Below, in pieces: positions 12,370-23,654 of a DNA stretch of 64,000 nt. The translations under genes were made by a program, and so were the position numbers. Location of the stretch: NCBI GenBank assembly GCA_963383645.1, contig OY726571.1, positions 23,591,785-23,655,784 on the forward strand. Reading direction: 5' to 3'. The notes under the pieces are model-generated. The model worked only from the letters and a program-made list of their open reading frames with translations, had not been told where the DNA came from and did not search any database. How positions within the stretch are numbered: the stretch's first letter is position 1; each line of letters opens with the position of its first letter. This stretch comes from Muscardinus avellanarius (lineage: Eukaryota; Chordata; Mammalia; Rodentia; Gliridae).

Positions 12370-12930
12370 GAGGTTGGGATTAGTGCAGCCTGGAAAGCAT
12401 GTCGAGCAGTCCATTTACCACTGAGCTTCGCTGGTCATCTTGGAGTCTCCTATTTGGGTCATTGTGAGTCTGGTCTGGGTCTTCAGGCCTGACCTTAACC
12501 AGCGCTCAACCAAGACCAAAGGTGAGGACTTGCTTATGGACTACAAGCATGGCTTCCTGCCTCAGCGTTCAGTCTTGGTATTGTTGGTTGGAATGGCAAG
12601 GTGTCAAGGATCCTTGACAGAAGCAGCTATGAATGCTTAGTCTCAGGTGCTGATCATTATTGATTATTATAGTCCACAGGTCGCTAAGGACTCCAGTTGA
12701 TTGTCAACATGAATGGAGCCTTGCTGATTCTCAGCCTGTTGCCTATTATGCCTGGGAATTGCTCTGCATTGCCCCCGATAGCCTAGTGTATTGTACCACA
12801 CCTGTGTGTAGTGTGAGAATTCCACTTACACACTGCACACATCATGCTGGGGTGTGGTGAGACACACCCGGTGGTGCTTTGGGAGTTTATCTCCTTTTGG
12901 CCTTAATGAAGCCCCTTTTAAAAACATGTG
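12370..12930. other. Unassigned GC-rich block
   Basis: About 560 bp with balanced base composition inside AT-rich DNA. Open frames of 60-66 codons overlap on the plus strand, but none has a recognisable domain or splice structure. The sharp compositional edges and size suggest an LTR or another old insertion. Neither polyadenylation signal nor terminal repeats could be seen. Confidence 0.35.
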
Positions 12931-13369
12931 CTCCATACATCTGTATAAGTGTCCCTATCCTAAGTTGAGATGTTTGCTATAAAACAAGCACACACTTAGC
13001 CAACAAATTAAAAGAAGAAAATTATTGAACTGATATAATACAACTGAAAATATGGAAAGTAGTTTATGTTAAATAAATCAACACACTTGAATTATTTACC
13101 TTATTAATCCATATACTTCTGATTTTTATAATGATTTATTCTAATTACTTTTCAGTGTTATTATTAAAATAGTTTTTATTTTATATACATTAATTTTTCC
13201 TTATAAAATATTGGTAGCAACAAATACACACATATAAAATATATAGACATACATATTATATGTAAATACACACACACATATATATATAATGTATACAAAT
13301 ATACATTTAACATATTACATATATATTAAAATTTTGTCAAATAATTTTCTATTTTGGTATTGAATTTCT
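12931..13369. other. AT-rich stretch with short AT/AC tracts
   Basis: Contains imperfect ACACAT/TATATA tracts around 13225-13330. Nothing else recognised. Confidence 0.5.
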
Positions 13370-13560
13370 ATTACTGGTATTGAACCCAGTTGCATTCTAT
13401 CTCTGAGCTACACCCCAATCCTTTTTTTTTTAACTTTGAAATAGAGTCTCACAATGTTGCTGAAGATCTTGCTGTATTTCTGAGGCTAGCTTCTAACCTG
13501 CATTCCTCCTGCCTCAGCCTCCCAAATACTGGGATTATGGGCAAGTACCATTGTGTTCAG
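13370..13560 (-). mobile_element. B1-dID SINE, degraded (minus)
   Basis: ID-like half ('TTGAACCCAGTTGCATTCTA'), T-rich linker, B1-like half ('CCTCAGCCTCCCAAATACTG'). Confidence 0.8.
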
Positions 13561-13834
13561 CTAATAAAATAACTATGGCATATTGCATATCCATTGAGTC
13601 AAATGCAATAATAAAATTATAATTATTAACTTCCCTAAAATGTTTTATCTAATTTCCACTGTAGTTTATTATATAAAGGTACAATTAGAGTATAATAAAT
13701 TTTCAATTCAAGAATAAAGAGTTGAATGCATTATCTAAGAAAACTGTAGCTGAGTTCTTATTTTTCTTCCCAGAAGGATACTGGTTTTCTTTTTATTGAA
13801 TTCTTTTCTGTGAAATTTAAATTCAATAGACTAT

Positions 13835-14945
13835 AGAAGGGTGGATATAGAAGTACAGAGACTTAAGGAAAGAAAAAAGACAAAAATAGCCCCCACGGGA
13901 TCCCTGAGAGTAACCACTGAAGTTCTTAGGAGGTGGACTTATATACCTTCTTACAATCCCCATGTGCTTTTCTCTGATTGGTCAGAATTGGATCTTGGAG
14001 CCCACTGTCTTTTGGCTAGTGTCAGTCCTTAATTTGTATTGTTATCTTGTGGGCTGGCAGGCTCTAAAATCCTAGGACCAGTGCTCTGCTCACCTCCTTG
14101 CATCCCTGTTTATACAAACTGTCCTAAGAATGCAGCATAGAGAAGAGGCTGAAGTTTTGTTTAGATTTCCATTGACTTTGGTCACTGTTACGCTTATAGC
14201 TTATTAACCCTCCCTGTATTTGTTCTTTATGCAAATGGCTTCTTTTAACCTATCCTGTTCCCAGGTCTTCTGCACTGCCTCAAAATTTCTGCAATGTAAG
14301 TCAGAGGCCTGGGTAAAGAAGTCATTATTTGGGTTACAACGATATAAAAAGCACAGTCTGAGCCCTTTTCTTTAGATGTTAGCCACTGAATACTTGCTTA
14401 TTCTTCTGGATGAAAGTCTCCATGACCCCTTACCTCCAGAAGGTTGCATTTCTACAGAAAACACCACCACTTGAACGATGTAAGGTCTGCCACCGGCTCA
14501 AGCAGTAGCTGGTCCATCTTGGAACATGGCTACAAAGGCCTCCAAGTGCCTGGCCTGGGCTTGGACCTGGTCAGCTAAGCACAGTGAAGAAAGTCCTAGG
14601 GATACAATTCCTAGGTGGCCTCAAGCAGGTAGGATGCCCCCAGGGGGTCTTTTTTTGTGTGTGATACTGGGGTTCCTGGAAGCCCTTCTACTTCTGGGCT
14701 ACTACACTCCCAGACCTATTTATATATTTTTATTTGGAAACAGGGTCTCCTAAGCCAGCGTGCGTGGCTGGCTTCGAACCTGTGTGATCCTCCTGTCTCC
14801 ACCTCCCAAGCACAGGGATTACAAGCGTGTACCACCACGCCCGGCTCAGCGGGTCTTTTAAAATTGGCCTTTTTCATGCTTCTTTTGAGCCTGAGATGGA
14901 TGGAGTTTTGCTAATTGCCCAGATACACTCCAGGTATCTTTCCTA
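13835..14945 (+). mobile_element. Candidate endogenous retrovirus LTR and adjacent sequence
   Basis: GC-richer block carrying a Pol II promoter-like arrangement: a CCAAT-type box 'CTGATTGGTCAG' near 13974, a possible second promoter region with 'GATATAAAAAGCACAG' (TATA box) near 14341, then a pyrimidine-rich stretch. A young SINE (14654-14850) was later inserted into it. No gag or pol motif, primer-binding site or paired second LTR was identified, so this may be a solo LTR plus flank. The family is not recognised and the ends are approximate. Confidence 0.45.
14654..14850 (-). mobile_element. B1-dID SINE, young subfamily (minus)
   Basis: Near-consensus copy ('GATACTGGGGTTCCTGGAAG' to 'CACCACGCCCGGC'), flanked by the 9-bp duplication GGGTCTTTT at 14645-14653 and 14851-14859. 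It interrupts the candidate LTR. Confidence 0.93.
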
Positions 14946-15094
14946 TTACTTTAATCTGTGCATCATTTTGATAAAAATGAAATTATCTATTATCACTTAA
15001 TCATATTTAGGAATTAAAACTAAATTAGCTTATAGAAAAAATAAATATTGGATATTTGTTTCAACTATATGGCCCTGCCATATATTGTCTTATC

Positions 15095-15137
<43 letters not shown>

Positions 15138-15369
15138 AGCATAAATCCAATATATAAAAATAAGCCTAAGTAGGAGGGAAATGAGATAAGCCCAAAGGAA
15201 TAACTATTTTTATTTGTTCATTTGAGGTAAAATTTATTGTGCACCTGTGTATTAAAGAAATCATTTTGCCTTTCTTATTTAACTTCTCTAGGATATCACC
15301 CTCCTCTGACAAGATGGGACCCATCTGAAATGAAAAATCAGAAAAAAGGAAATAGGGAAAGCCTCCAAC
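14946..15369. other. AT-rich stretch with (CA)n
   Basis: Apart from the (CA)n tract at 15099-15135, nothing recognised. Confidence 0.5.
15099..15135. repeat. (CA)n microsatellite
   Basis: About 18 uninterrupted AC units. Confidence 0.97.
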
Positions 15370-15735
15370 TTCTTCATTTTTGTTACTGACTAATCTCACT
15401 TAGCATAATGTCCTCCAGTTCTCTAATATGCAGAAGCTAGGCAGAATGGGTAACAGGAGGAACTCTAGATGAAGAAGGAGATTCCTATAGAGGAGCAAAT
15501 AAAATGACCTAACTGAGGCAATGGGAAGGGGGAAGAGGGAAACTCTCTAAAGCACATGATGTACTTAAACATATCAAAGTCAATCACTAAGCCAAGCATG
15601 GGAAGGAGGGAGAGAGGGAATGGGGTGGGGATTGAGTAAGGGCTAATTGGGTGATGTGTGCATGTATGTCTCCACAAGTCGTTCATCCCATTAAGATGTA
15701 ATACTACAAAGGACCAATAAAATAATTTAAAAAAA
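15370..15735 (+). mobile_element. Short twin-primed L1, lineage-B 3' UTR
   Basis: About 50 bp (15370-15420) is the end of ORF2 in minus orientation ('CTGACTAATCTCACTTAGCA'). From about 15421 the rest is the L1 3' UTR in plus orientation ('AACAGGAGGAACTCTAGATG', 'CAATCACTAAGCCAAGCATG', 'GGGCTAATTGGGTGATGTGT'), ending in an A-rich tail. An inverted 5' piece joined to a forward 3' piece is the signature of twin priming during L1 insertion. Confidence 0.8.
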
Positions 15736-15739
15736 GAAA

Positions 15740-16215
15740 CAAGGAAATAGTTTTTACTGACATAAGGTTTAAGCTTGTCTTGAGAAGATTAATAAAATAT
15801 AGGAAATCCAGTAACACGTAAGTTTAGAAAGTGAGAAATGAGAGGCATTGTATAAACTCAAAGAAGCTTAATATATTGTCTAGCAATGCAAACTAGCAAC
15901 TTACCTTGGAGCCCTCATGTATATGGATTACATTGTTCAAACTTTACAAGAATGCTGTCAGTGAGGAATTATTCTCACATTTTACCAGTTAGACAATAGA
16001 GCTGGAAGTAGCAAGGAGCCTCCTCAAAATAATATAGGTGGGAATTGATAGCTTCCAGGCTCATACCCACTCCTTCAAGCTTTGTGAGGGATCTAGAAGT
16101 CAATTCTGTGCTATGAAGCTTAGAGGGCAATTGACCAAAGAAATGGAAAGTTACTGAATGAAATTTGCCTTGTCTCCTAGGTGACATTTTATAATTACTA
16201 TGCAAAATGTAGGGG
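15740..16215. other. Non-coding stretch
   Basis: Nothing recognised. Confidence 0.4.
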
Positions 16216-16282
16216 GGTGGGGTAGGGGGTAGTTCAGAAGTAGAATGCCCCTGGGTTTAATATCAAGTATCCCTTCCAAAAC
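16216..16282 (+). mobile_element. ID-like half of a SINE
   Basis: Only the right monomer is recognisable ('TAGTTCAGAAGTAGAATGCC', 'CCTGGGTTTAATATCAAGTA'). Confidence 0.6.
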
Positions 16283-16331
16283 AAGAATGATGGTGTCATA
16301 TTTCTAATGATTTTGTAATCTTAAAATTTTA

Positions 16332-16440
16332 AAGCTGGAGACAGTGACACACATGCATGTAATTCCATACATGGGAGGCTGAGACAGATTGTCTCAGGTT
16401 TGAGGCCAGCATCAGCAATTCAGAGACTTAACAAGACCCT
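16332..16440 (+). mobile_element. B1-like half of a SINE
   Basis: Left monomer only ('GTGACACACATGCATGTAAT', 'ATGGGAGGCTGAGACAGATT', ending 'TTAACAAGACCCT'). It abuts old L1 sequence at 16441. Confidence 0.75.
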
Positions 16441-17125
16441 CATTCTCCCCAATTAGAATGACAATTATCAAGAATACAAACAATAATAAATGCTGGTGAG
16501 GCTATGGGGAAACAAAAAAATTAATTTAATTTAATCTTAATATACTTTTAGTGGTGCATGGTAGTTTTATATCATAATATGGTTCAGCAAGATAATGACA
16601 TACATATACACAGCACTTAGCTTACACCCACTTATCTCCTCACTCCCTCCCTTATGCCACACATGATATTGAGATTGAACTTCATAATTTCACACATATA
16701 GATCTCATACACTGTTGGTGGGATTGAAAATTAGTGTAGCAGTTATGAATATTAGTGTACAAGTTCTTCAGAAAATTGTGAATGAAACTCCCCCTTATGA
16801 TTGATCCAACTCTAGTACTCTTGGGTATCTTTCCAAATGAATTGAAATGAGAATGTTATAATGATACATGCATATCTGTGTTTATAGAATCATAATTCAC
16901 AATAAAAAAGTTATGGAACTAGCCTGTGTCCATCAACAGATAAATGGATTACAAAATTATGGGATATACACATGGTGGAATTCTACTCAGCTATAAAGAA
17001 CAAAATATGTCATTTGCAGGAAAATTTATAGACCTTGAGAACATTATGCTGAAAGAGATTAGCCAGTCACAGAAATCTAGAATTCCTAAAACAAAACCTC
17101 TTATTCCATTGTGCACTATAATTAA
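16441..17125 (+). mobile_element. Old L1 ORF2 C-terminal fragment, interrupted
   Basis: Plus-strand L1 ORF2 sequence in two blocks. 16441-16515 has 'AATGCTGGTGAGGCTATGGG'. 16703-17125 has 'CATACACTGTTGGTGGGATT', 'GTCCATCAACAGATAAATGG', 'TGGAATTCTACTCAGCTATA' and 'GAACATTATGCTGAAAGAGA'. In an intact element the two blocks would be nearly contiguous, so the 16516-16702 segment is a later insertion. Many mutations and no long frame: an inactive fossil. Confidence 0.8.
16516..16702 (-). mobile_element. L1 3' UTR fragment inserted in an older L1 (minus)
   Basis: Resembles the minus-strand 3' UTR at 540-740 ('GTGGTGCATGGTAGTTTTAT', 'ATAATATGGTTCAGCAAGAT', 'GATATTGAGATTGAACTTCA'). It lies inside the plus-strand old L1. 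Confidence 0.65.
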
Positions 17126-17195
17126 TATATGAAACATATTTCCACAGTGATTATTAAACTGCATATCATAAGAATAAACAATAGAAGTATTTTTG

Positions 17196-17409
17196 AAGCC
17201 AGGCATGGTGGTGCACACTTGTAATCCTAGTATTAGAGTGGTGGAGACCTGGGGATTGCAGTTCGTGGACAGCCTCAGCTACTTAGTGAGGCCCCTCACA
17301 ACTCAGTGAGACCCTGTTTCAAAAAATATAAAGACTAAGAAAATAGGAACAGGGGTGGAGCTCAGAGGTAGAATGCCCCTGGGTTCTATTCCCAGTACCA
17401 CAAAAATAA
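17196..17409 (+). mobile_element. B1-dID dimeric SINE
   Basis: Both halves are present ('GCCAGGCATGGTGGTGCACA' to 'TATTCCCAGTACCAC'). A perfect 13-bp duplication AGAAGTATTTTTG flanks it at 17183-17195 and 17410-17422. Confidence 0.94.
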
Positions 17410-17454
17410 AGAAGTATTTTTGGTTTTGTTTGTTTTTTATTTTTATACTATTAT

Positions 17455-17645
17455 ATTTTTATACTAGGGATTGAACCCAGGGTTATTCACTTGTGAGCTA
17501 CACAGAGATGTTCTGAGCTACATACCCAGCCTTTTTATTTTGAAAAGGGTCTCACTAAATTGCTAAATCTGGCCTTGACCTTGTCATCTCCCTGTCTTCG
17601 CTTCCTAAGTACAGGGATTACAAAGACTATCACTGTATCTGGCTA
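17455..17645 (-). mobile_element. B1-dID SINE, degraded (minus)
   Basis: ID-like half ('GGGATTGAACCCAGGGTTAT'), with an apparent internal duplication of 'GAGCTACA' near 17496 and 17517, then a B1-like half ending 'CACTGTATCTGGC'. Confidence 0.8.
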
Positions 17646-19555
17646 GAAGTAGTATCTTTAAAATATTCTTCAGTCTATTAATATGATACCTAGTGTTTCA
17701 AATTTTCAGATTATATCACTCAGGCTACAGAAATAAAAGTAGCTTAGAAAGAGAAAGTTTCAATTTTAGCTAAAAAGCAAGAGAACTTATTAAATTGAAA
17801 AGTACTATTATGATACTGTTTTAAGATTCTAGAGACAATGCAGCAAAACTATCCCTATAAAGCTTTATAAGTAATACTCTATTTCCATCCATTTTAATTA
17901 AAATTATAAATCTCACATTTTCATGTTTCCTTGGTGGCTACAAATATGCTTACTAAGCCAGCCAGTATATCTGGTTTATTTACAATTTACACTAGAGCTA
18001 CAATAATGTAATCAAAACCTTTTAAAGACTGCCTAAATTTCAGTTAGAGCAAATTTATTTTTGCAAATGATACTACTAGGATATATAGAAGTATATATTA
18101 AAGCTTATTATAATTAAATTTGAGGACAGTAGCTGGTTTTGTTATTTCAATGTGAATAGCATTGCAAAGTAGAAAAAAATACTACTAGGAAACTTCAATT
18201 GATTATCTGTCGAGAGATGCAGGTTTCTTTTACTAGTGTGAGAAATATAGACCCTGTTCCAAATCAAATCTAAAGCTGAGTGAGAATGGTTATAATGGTA
18301 TGGGCTTTGTTAGCGATAACAATTACATCAATAATATTTTCTTGAAACAACAATTTATGAGAAAATGGAGTTTTACTAACTTATTGCCTAGAATATCTTA
18401 ATGTTCTCAAATGTGTACTACCTCATTCCATTTAATTATGCTTTACACAGTCATTTTTTAGTTTGTTATTTTATACAGATTTAAGGCAACAGGGAGCAAA
18501 CATGTGAGCCTTTTGTAAAAATATTTTCATGTTATGCCTACTCATACTTTTGCAAAAGTGATTATAAATTTTAAAAGCATATGTCACCTGATCAAATGAA
18601 GACATTTTCCCCACTACTTGTTTCCAAGTTTACTGATAAAAATGAAACCTTTAAAAATTGTTTGCTCTTTATCAAACAAAAAATAGACACAACTAATTAT
18701 AAAGACCACCTGGCCTTTAATCTGCAATTGAATGATAAACATATATGAGATTCCAGAGCAGATGATTTGCCTATATGAAATTAGAGATGATAAAGTCTCC
18801 TTATGTCTGAAGACACACTAGCTGCCTGTCACCCCACTAGAACAGGATGCATCGTGATGTATATATATACACCTACCCAGGCATACCCACACCACACCTG
18901 AAAGCAATGAAGTGAGCCTCATTGAACTATACTATTCATCTAGGAATCCATACCTTCCTGAGCAGCACAAAATTACAAAGTGTCAAAGAGACAAGAGAGG
19001 CAGTAATCAATAAAGAAGATATAAAGTCAATGAAAAACATAATCAATTAAATGTAAAGTCATTTTAGAAAAATAACATAGCTTATTTTATTAATAACTAT
19101 GCAAATAAAAATGTAATAAATGTTATGCGTGTATTCATAATGGTAGATAATACAGTTGAAATATTTTAATTAGTGCACATATCATGAACAACATTGACTT
19201 TACCCAATACTAATTTTGTAATAAGAATAAGAAAAGCTTTTAGTATTAATAAAAAAATAATAAGAGACAAGTAGCTCAAGTAGCTCATTAGTTTATAGTG
19301 GCTCTTTGGAGGGATCCTTTCACCCAGGGAAAAAACGCATTCCATCTTAAAGTGTGTATATGTGTGGATGTTTGTGTTGAAGTTAAAGGTGTGTTAAATC
19401 ATAATGATGCCAGAGAATGTGGTGGTTCTAAGTTCTGTTCACCAAATATTCCCACTTCTATAACATAGCAACAACACACACTCTTGACTCTGGCAGTGGA
19501 ATGAAGCTGTGTAATTAAGTTTGGCTAATTAACTTGGAATAATTTTTTTTTGTCT
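17646..19555. other. 1.9 kb AT-rich stretch without recognised features
   Basis: No gene, RNA gene or identifiable repeat. This is one of the longest repeat-free stretches of the window and so a plausible place for unique or conserved non-coding sequence, but nothing in it is distinctive by eye. Confidence 0.45.
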
Positions 19556-19627
19556 GTGGGTATGATGGCACACTCTTAGTGAGGCCTTCTACAACTTAGT
19601 GAGATCCTATTTTAGAATAAAGAATAA
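19556..19627 (+). mobile_element. Truncated SINE fragment
   Basis: An internally deleted B1-like half ('GTATGATGGCACACTCTTAG', 'TACAACTTAGTGAGATCCTA'), directly followed by a second, complete SINE. Confidence 0.65.
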
Positions 19628-19862
19628 ACTGGGTGTGGTGGTGAACACTTGTAATCCCAGCATTTGGGAGGCTGATACAGGAGGATCCAGGTTCACAGAC
19701 AGCCTCAGCTACTTAGTGAGAGTCTTTGCAACTCAGTGAGATCCTGTTTCAAAATAGAGTACAAAATAGGGCTGGGGATGTAACTCAGAGGTAGAATACC
19801 TCTGGTTTCCATCCCCAATACCACAGAAAAGAAAGGAAGAGAAAGGAAGAAAAAAGGAGAAA
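19628..19862 (+). mobile_element. B1-dID dimeric SINE with long A-rich tail
   Basis: Complete dimer ('CTGGGTGTGGTGGTGAACAC' to 'CCATCCCCAATACCAC'), then a GAAA/GGAA-rich tail. The twin-primed L1 begins in or just after this tail. Confidence 0.9.
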
Positions 19863-20492
19863 GAAAATAAAGAAGAAACTTTTTAGTTTGATGCCATCCC
19901 ACTTGTTAATTCTTCCTTTACTTTTCTGAGCTTTGAAGGTCTTTTTGAGAAAGTTAATGCCTGTGCCAATATGTTGTAGGGTTGAGCCTATGCCATCCTC
20001 TAATAAATTCACAGTCTCTGGTCTAATTTCTAAGTCTTTGATCCATCTTGAGTTGATTCCTGTGCACAGTAACAGGTAAGGATTTAGTTCCATCTTTCTA
20101 CAAATGGATAGCCAGTTCTCCCAGCACCATTTATTGAAAAGGCTGTCCTTTCTCCAGCATATAAGTTTGGCCCCTTTGTCAAAGATTAATTGACTGTAGG
20201 TGTGTGGATTTGTTTCTGTATCTTCTATTCTTTTTCACTGGTCAGTATGCCTGTTATTGCGCCAATACCATGCTGTTTTTACTACTACTGATCTATAGTA
20301 TAATTTGAAGTCTTGGATTGTGATGCCTCCTGCATGTTTCTTATTGCTAAGAATTGCTTTAGATATTCTGGGTCTTTTCTTTCTCCATAGAAAATTCATG
20401 ATTGATTTTTCTAGATATATGAATAATGTTGTTGGTATTTTAATGAGAATTGCATTGACTCTATACATCACTTTTGGCAGAATGGCCATTTT
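19863..20492 (-). mobile_element. Twin-primed L1, inverted piece, left part
   Basis: Minus-strand ORF2 sequence. 20235-20489 reads as the L1 ORF2 '[20 protein letters not shown]' and '[20 protein letters not shown]' region; 19875-20093 reads the following '[17 protein letters not shown]' region. It matches the full-length L1 at about 56620-57240 closely. The match stops at 'CAGAATGGCCATTTT' (20478-20492) and resumes with the same 15 bases at 25136, because a second L1 is inserted there. It is part of a plus-strand insertion whose 3' end is at 25371-25690. Confidence 0.9.
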
Positions 20493-20512
20493 TTAGCACA
20501 TGTACAAATTCA

Positions 20513-20514
20513 TT

Positions 20515-20558
<44 letters not shown>
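20513..20558. repeat. (TTTC)n tail microsatellite
   Basis: About 11 TTTC units at the 3' end of the minus-strand inner L1, so it is an (AAAG)n expansion of the retroposon tail. Confidence 0.95.
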
Positions 20559-20859
20559 ATTTTACATTTTTTATTGGTGCATTATATTCATACATCATAT
20601 TGGGGTAAAAAACATGTTTGGACACCATATACACATCACCCATTTAGCCCCTACCCAATTCCCACCCCATTCCCTCCCCATCCCTCCTTCCCATGCTTGG
20701 CTTAGTGCTGGACTTTAATATGTTTATGTACATTGTGTGTTTTAGAGAATTTCCTTCTTCCTCCCTCTGATTTATTTTTTTCATCTAGAATTCCTCCTAT
20801 GACCCATTTCTCCTTAGCTTTCACATATTAGAAAAAGCATCCGATTTCTTATATTTTGT

Positions 20860-23600
20860 GACTGACTAATCTCGCTTAGCATAATGTCCTCCAGTTCCAT
20901 GCATTTCCCTGAAAATGATGTAATTGAGTTTCTTTTAATGGCTGAGTAAAATTCCATTGTGAACATATCCCACATTTTTGTAATCCATTCATCTGTTGAT
21001 GGACATCTTGGCTGGTTCTATAGTTTGGCTATGGTGAATTGTGCAGCTATGAACATAGATGCACATGCATTAGTTTGATAGTTTGTTTTCCTTTTTTTAG
21101 TGGTTAGATTCCCAGAAGTGGTATTGCTAGATAAAATGGTAGATTTGTTCCCATTTTTCTGAGGATTCTCCATACTGTTTTCCAAAGTGGTTGCGCTAAT
21201 TTGCAATCCCACCAACAATGTTTTATAGAGTTCTCACTTCTCCACATTGTCACCAGCATTTGTTGTTGTTTGTGTTTTGAATGATTGCCATTCTAGTTGG
21301 AGTTAGGTGAAATCTCAGGGTAGTTTTGATTTGCATCTCTCTTATTGTCAATGATGTTGAGCATTTTTTCATGCATTTATTGGCCATTTAAATTTCTTCT
21401 TTCATGAAGTGTCTATTTAGTTTGATTGCCCATTTTTGATTAGATGATTTGTTCTTTTATTGTTGAGTTTCTTGAGTTCTCTGTATATTCTAGATAATAA
21501 TCCTCTATTGGAGGAGTAGGTGGCAAAAATCTTCTCCCATTCTGATGATTCACAGTTGCGATTCTTGAAAGTTTCCTTTGCTGAACAGAAGCACTTCAGT
21601 TTAATGCAATCCCACATATTTATTTGCTTTTTAATTTGTTGTGCTTTTGGGTTTTTGTAGAGAAAGTGTTTATCTGTGCCTATATGTTGCACTGTTGGGC
21701 CTATGCCCTCTTCAAGGAGCTTCAAGGTCTCTGGTTTAATTTCCAAGTCTTTGATCCATCTTGAATTGACTCTGGTGCAGGGTGAGAAAGTGGGTTTAAT
21801 TTTCAATTTTCTACATATGGTTAACCAGTTTTGCCAACACCATTTTTTGAACAGTCTATCATTTTTTGTGTATATTTTTGATGCCTTTGTCAAAAATCAA
21901 TTGGCTGAAAGTGTATGAACTTATTTCTGGGTCTTCTATTCTGCTACATTGGTCTATGTATGTATTTGTTTCTGTTCCAGTACCATGCTGTTTTTATTAC
22001 AATGGCTTTATAGTATAGTATAAAGTCAGGTATTGTGATTCCTCCTGCATGGTTTTTGTTGCTGAGAACTACTTTGGCTATTCTTGGCTTTTTGTTATTC
22101 CAAATAAATTTAAGGACTGATTTTCCTGTGAGGAATGTCTGTGAGGAATGATCTTGGTAGTTTAATGGGCATTGCGTTGAATCTGTAGATCACTTTTGGA
22201 AGGATGGCCATTTTAATGATATTTATTCTACCTATTCATGAACTTGGAAGACCTTTCCATTTTCTAAGATCTTCTTTGATTTTCTTTTTCCATGTTTCAT
22301 AATTTTCTTTGTAGAGAGCTTTTACCTCATTGGTTAAGGTTATTTATAAGTATTTTATTTTTTGTTGGAGATCCTGAGTGGAAGTGTTTTCTGAATTTCT
22401 TTTTCAGTGGATTTATGGTTGGTGTACAGAAAAGCTTCTAATTTTTTTAAGATTGATTTTGTATCTAGACACTTTGCTGAATTTTTTTATCAGTTCTATA
22501 TGCCTTTTGGTTGAGTTTGTCAGATTTTCTAAATATAGTATCATGTCATCTGCAAAGAGTTTGAGTTCTTTTCCTATTTGTACTCCTTTGATTTCTTGCC
22601 TTATTGCTCTGGCTAGAGTCTCTAGTACTATATTGAAGAAAAGTGGTGATAATGGACACCCTTGTCTTGTTCTTGTTTTTAGGTAGAATTCTTGAAGTTT
22701 TTCCCCATTTAATATGATGTTGGCAGTGGGCTTATTGTAGGTTGCCTTTATGATGCTGAGATATGTTCCTTCTATTCCAATTCTCTGCAGTGTTTTATCA
22801 TAAATGGATGTTGAATTTTATTAAATGCTCTTTCAGTGTCTATTGAAATAATCATGTGATTTTTTTGTCTTTGATTCTGTTTATATGATGAATTACATGG
22901 ATTTATTCTTGTATTTTGAACCAGCCTTACATCCCTGGGATGAACCCTCCCTGGTCATGGTGTATGAATTTCTTTATGTGGTTTTGAATGCATGTTGCTA
23001 GTATTTTGTTTAGTATTTTTGCATCCAAGTTCATCAAAGATAGTGTTCTGATGTTTTCCTTCCTTGAACTGTCTTTATTTGGTTTTGGTACTAGTGTGAT
23101 GTTGGCTTCATAGAATGTATTTTGGAGAGTCCCCTTTTTCTCTATTTTATGAAATAATTTTATTGCTGTTTCAATCTCTTTGATTGCTATTGGTTGGTTT
23201 AAATTTTCTTGACTCAGGAAGTTTGTATTTATCTAGAAAGTTGTCAATTTCCTCCAGATTTTCCATTTTGTTGGAGTATATTTTTCAAAGTACTTTCTGA
23301 TAATCCTCTGGATTTCTACACTATCAGTAGTAATGTCTCCTTTTTCATCTCTTATTGTCATAATTTGGGTTGATTCTTTTTATTTTTTTTTTTTTGTTAG
23401 ATTGGCCAGTGGTTTATCTATCTTGTGAATTTTTTTGAGAAACCAGCTTTTGGTTTTGTTGATTTTCTGTGTGTTCTTTTTATTTTCTACTTCATTGATT
23501 TCTGCTCTAATTTTAATAATTTCCTGTCTTCTACTGGCTTTGGGGTTAAATTGTTCCTGTTTTTCAAGGGCATTGAGGTATGTCTTTAGGTTATTTATTT
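20860..23600 (-). pseudogene. L1 ORF2 remnant (reverse transcriptase part)
   Basis: Minus-strand remains of the L1 replication protein. The best preserved piece (21417-21893, 158 codons) contains 'RLFKKWCWQNWLTICRKL', '[20 protein letters not shown]' and 'NKRTNHLIKNGQ', aligning with the C-terminal third of ORF2 in the copy at 55.6 kb. Further 5', 22378-23570 aligns with the reverse-transcriptase core and the linker between endonuclease and RT, but only in short frames with several stops and frameshifts. The sequence then jumps near 23600 to the ORF1 end, so the endonuclease domain is absent. Not functional. Confidence 0.85.
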
Positions 23601-23654
23601 GCTGGGTAGAAAATCTTGCTTCTCTGGTTCTGGTGTGTATTAACTATTTCTTCT

